64,000 nucleotides of DNA, from positions 372,001-436,000 of the forward strand of contig NZ_QBKI01000002.1 of NCBI RefSeq assembly GCF_003054055.1, read 5' to 3'. Below are positions 62,948 through 64,000 of the stretch, in pieces. The translations under genes were made by a program, and so were the position numbers. The DNA is from Pontibacter mucosus. GTDB taxonomy: Bacteria; Bacteroidota; Bacteroidia; Cytophagales; Hymenobacteraceae. The notes beneath the pieces are model-generated. The model worked only from the letters and a program-made list of their open reading frames with translations, did no database searches and was not told where the DNA came from. Position 1 is the first letter of the stretch, and each line of letters opens with the position of its first letter.

Positions 62948-63151
62948 GGTTGCGGTTTAAAGTATAAAGATAAGGGTTTGGGATATAAATAGGTAGTGGG
63001 TGAGGGGAGTGTTGGTTATACTTTTCTTTCTGGTTTATTACTTTGGATTTTCTAGGTCTTCGTCTTAGTAGGTCATGCTTTTATACTTTGGCCATACTTG
63101 ATTCCATCTCCTTTTGCTGGCGCGGGTTTGCAGCCCGTGCCTTTTTATCTT

Positions 63152-63170
63152 CTCGGATTTGCAATCCGAG
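63152..63170. repeat. REP-like palindrome CTCGGATT-TGC-AATCCGAG
   Basis: Eight-base perfect arms. The preceding CGGGTTTGCAGCCCG (63123-63137) is a diverged version of the same form. Related to the palindrome at 14658-14680. Confidence 0.65.
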
Positions 63171-63216
63171 TGGCTTGAAAAGCCATACTCATACTTTGGC
63201 TATACTTTATATATCA

Positions 63217-63317
63217 GTTTATACTTTCCTAGCCACCGCTTCCTTCAGCTTGACACAAGCTATCCTTGCTAGCCACTGTTTATCCTCCAGACTTACATAG
63301 GCTATCGTTGCATCTCC
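63217..63317 (-). repeat. Dispersed 101-bp repeat, copy B
   Basis: Reverse-complement partner of positions 3-103. On the minus strand its frame reads from a stop (TAG) about 17 bases before the repeat to TAA within AAAGTATAA, which makes a 37-codon frame without a start codon. This favours a repeat element or gene fragment over an intact gene. Confidence 0.75.
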
Positions 63318-63662
63318 CGCTTTGGTGCCCTCCTAGGCCGGGAGGCCTCGTTTTCCCGCTCGGCGCTGGGAGCTTTTCCTGCCCTCGTACCTCGGGCTGC
63401 CTCGCTAACGCTCGTCACCGGAAAAACTCGCATAGGCGCCTCCCAGAAAAACTGGGAATCAGTTTCCAATAGCCACAGCCCTTGCTATGCAACAAGTATA
63501 GACTGTCCCCTTGAGGGGACCATAGGGGTGTAATCGGCTGTATAAAGCTCCCCGCCTTGGACTACCGAGAACGAGAGTTCAAAGGTAGCGAGCGTAGCTC
63601 TGAGGGGTAGGGGTGGTTGGACCCGGCACTGCAGAATGCTCCCTCCCTTGTTTTTAGGGGAG

Positions 63663-63697
63663 GGCCGGGGAGGGGTGAATTTCACCCCTCCCCGGCC
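63663..63697. repeat. Perfect 17-base inverted repeat with one-base spacer
   Basis: GGCCGGGGAGGGGTGAA (63663-63679), one base, then its exact complement to 63697. It begins seven bases after the permease stop codon on the minus strand. It may end transcription or be a repeat element; related G-rich strings lie at 63490-63660. Confidence 0.75.
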
Positions 63698-63704
63698 AAG
63701 AGAC

Positions 63705-64000
63705 TTACTCCTCATGCAGCGCTATAGCCGGGTGTATTTTGGCGGCTTGGCGGCTGGGGTAAAAGGCGCAGATGGTGGTGAGCAGGTAGATGATGCCCAC
63801 CGCACTCAGAAGCGCTATAAAGTATACTTCCGACTCTACCTGAAAGACCTGCAGGAGCGGAAACTGCACCGCAAAGAACACACCCAGCAGCAACCCGAAC
63901 GTGGCCAGCACCAGCACTTCACCAATGAACTGCCAATAGATCTGAGAAGATGCCGCCCCCAGCGCCCTGCGCAGGCCTATCTCGCTGTTGCGGCGGCTGA
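63705..64000 (-). CDS. MacB/FtsX-type ABC transporter permease (C-terminal part)
   Basis: Partial: the 5' end lies beyond the right edge; about 98 codons are present. The visible C-terminal part has RRNSEIGLRRALGAA, the coupling motif of FtsX-like permeases (PF02687), a helix (VLVLATFGLLLGVFFAV), an extended loop and a last helix (ALLSAVGIIYLLTTICAF) before YPSRQAAKIHPAIAL, the standard family ending. It would export peptides, lipids or lipoproteins, or act in signalling with an ATPase encoded further right. It is followed at once by the palindrome at 63663-63697. Confidence 0.9.
   Translation of the reverse strand, partial: SRRNSEIGLRRALGAASSQIYWQFIGEVLVLATFGLLLGVFFAVQFPLLQVFQVESEVYFIALLSAVGIIYLLTTICAFYPSRQAAKIHPAIALHEE

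Larger units (their letters stand above)
62948..63704. other. 757-bp repeat-rich spacer
   Basis: No gene is evident. It holds several TATACTT copies (63017, 63081, 63201 and 63220 areas), the CTCGGATT palindrome, copy B of the 101-bp repeat, a segment rich in short inverted repeats (63320-63480) and a 35-base palindrome next to the permease gene. Short frames here have no protein-like composition. Confidence 0.6.

Noticed and set aside
63043..63472. Frames in the repeat-rich spacer near the right edge
   Set aside because: They run through palindromes and the 101-bp repeat and have no recognisable features.
1..64000. TATACTTTG reading of the iterated motif as the -7 promoter element
   Set aside because: The Bacteroidota consensus is TAnnTTTG with two bases between; TATACTTTG has three. 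It also occurs inside genes in both orientations, so a general promoter role does not fit.
1..64000. tRNA, rRNA, CRISPR arrays, insertion sequences
   Set aside because: I looked for cloverleaf-like GTTCGA arms, regular short repeats with spacers and transposase motifs and found none. A covariance-model scan was not possible.

Overview
The window comes from a member of the Bacteroidota, most likely Cytophagales and probably a Hymenobacteraceae genome of the Pontibacter kind. Three observations support this: secreted proteins end in type IX secretion system (T9SS) sorting domains of both type A and type B, two PorP/SprF-family proteins sit beside the type B substrates, and moderately GC-rich genes are separated by AT-rich spacers. 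No rRNA, tRNA, CRISPR array, integrase or transposase gene was seen. The genus is an inference.

Layout. Positions 1-14.3 kb hold housekeeping and envelope genes: a fatty acid hydroxylase/sterol desaturase, a NdpA-type nucleoid protein, small secreted proteins, a PorT-type barrel, an alpha/beta hydrolase, a five-PAS histidine kinase with its single-domain response regulator, and a copper export unit (P1B ATPase plus CopZ-like chaperone). At 14.8-21.7 kb a 1956-residue type B T9SS adhesin is followed by its PorP/SprF partner. From 22.7 to 59.4 kb lies one large exopolysaccharide locus. Its left arm (plus strand, 22.7-32.7 kb) carries the initiating phosphoglycosyltransferase, a WecG/TagA transferase, a five-gene nucleotide-sugar block starting with a glucose-1-phosphate cytidylyltransferase, a GT4 transferase and an L-2-hydroxyglutarate oxidase. 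Its right arm (minus strand, 59.4 down to 47.8 kb) carries Wza-like export protein, Wzc-like tyrosine kinase, Wzx flippase, Wzy polymerase/ligase, four glycosyltransferases and a membrane-anchored beta-helix protein. Between the arms are an AlgI/AlgX-like O-acetylation pair with a GT61 transferase and three large T9SS cargo proteins: an SGNH esterase with its own PorP/SprF, a double LamG protein, and a beta-helix/PA14 protein. From 59.7 to 64 kb are a DUF1737 protein, an NtrY/NtrX-like two-component pair, a repeat-rich spacer and the end of a MacB/FtsX-type ABC permease.

How the genes may work together (inference): the sugar block and glycosyltransferases make an O-acetylated polymer, Wzx/Wzy/Wzc/Wza assemble and export it, and T9SS places polymer-binding or polymer-modifying proteins on the cell surface, some of them paralogues of periplasmic or membrane proteins in the same locus.

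The most striking feature is not a gene. The 7-mer AAGTATA (complement TATACTT) is scattered through coding and non-coding DNA on both strands: 29 sites were counted by hand in the first 6840 bases, where about one is expected by chance. It resembles the highly iterated HIP1 motif of cyanobacteria. A second observation is a 101-bp, about 87 percent identical repeat that lies in opposite orientation at the two ends of the window.
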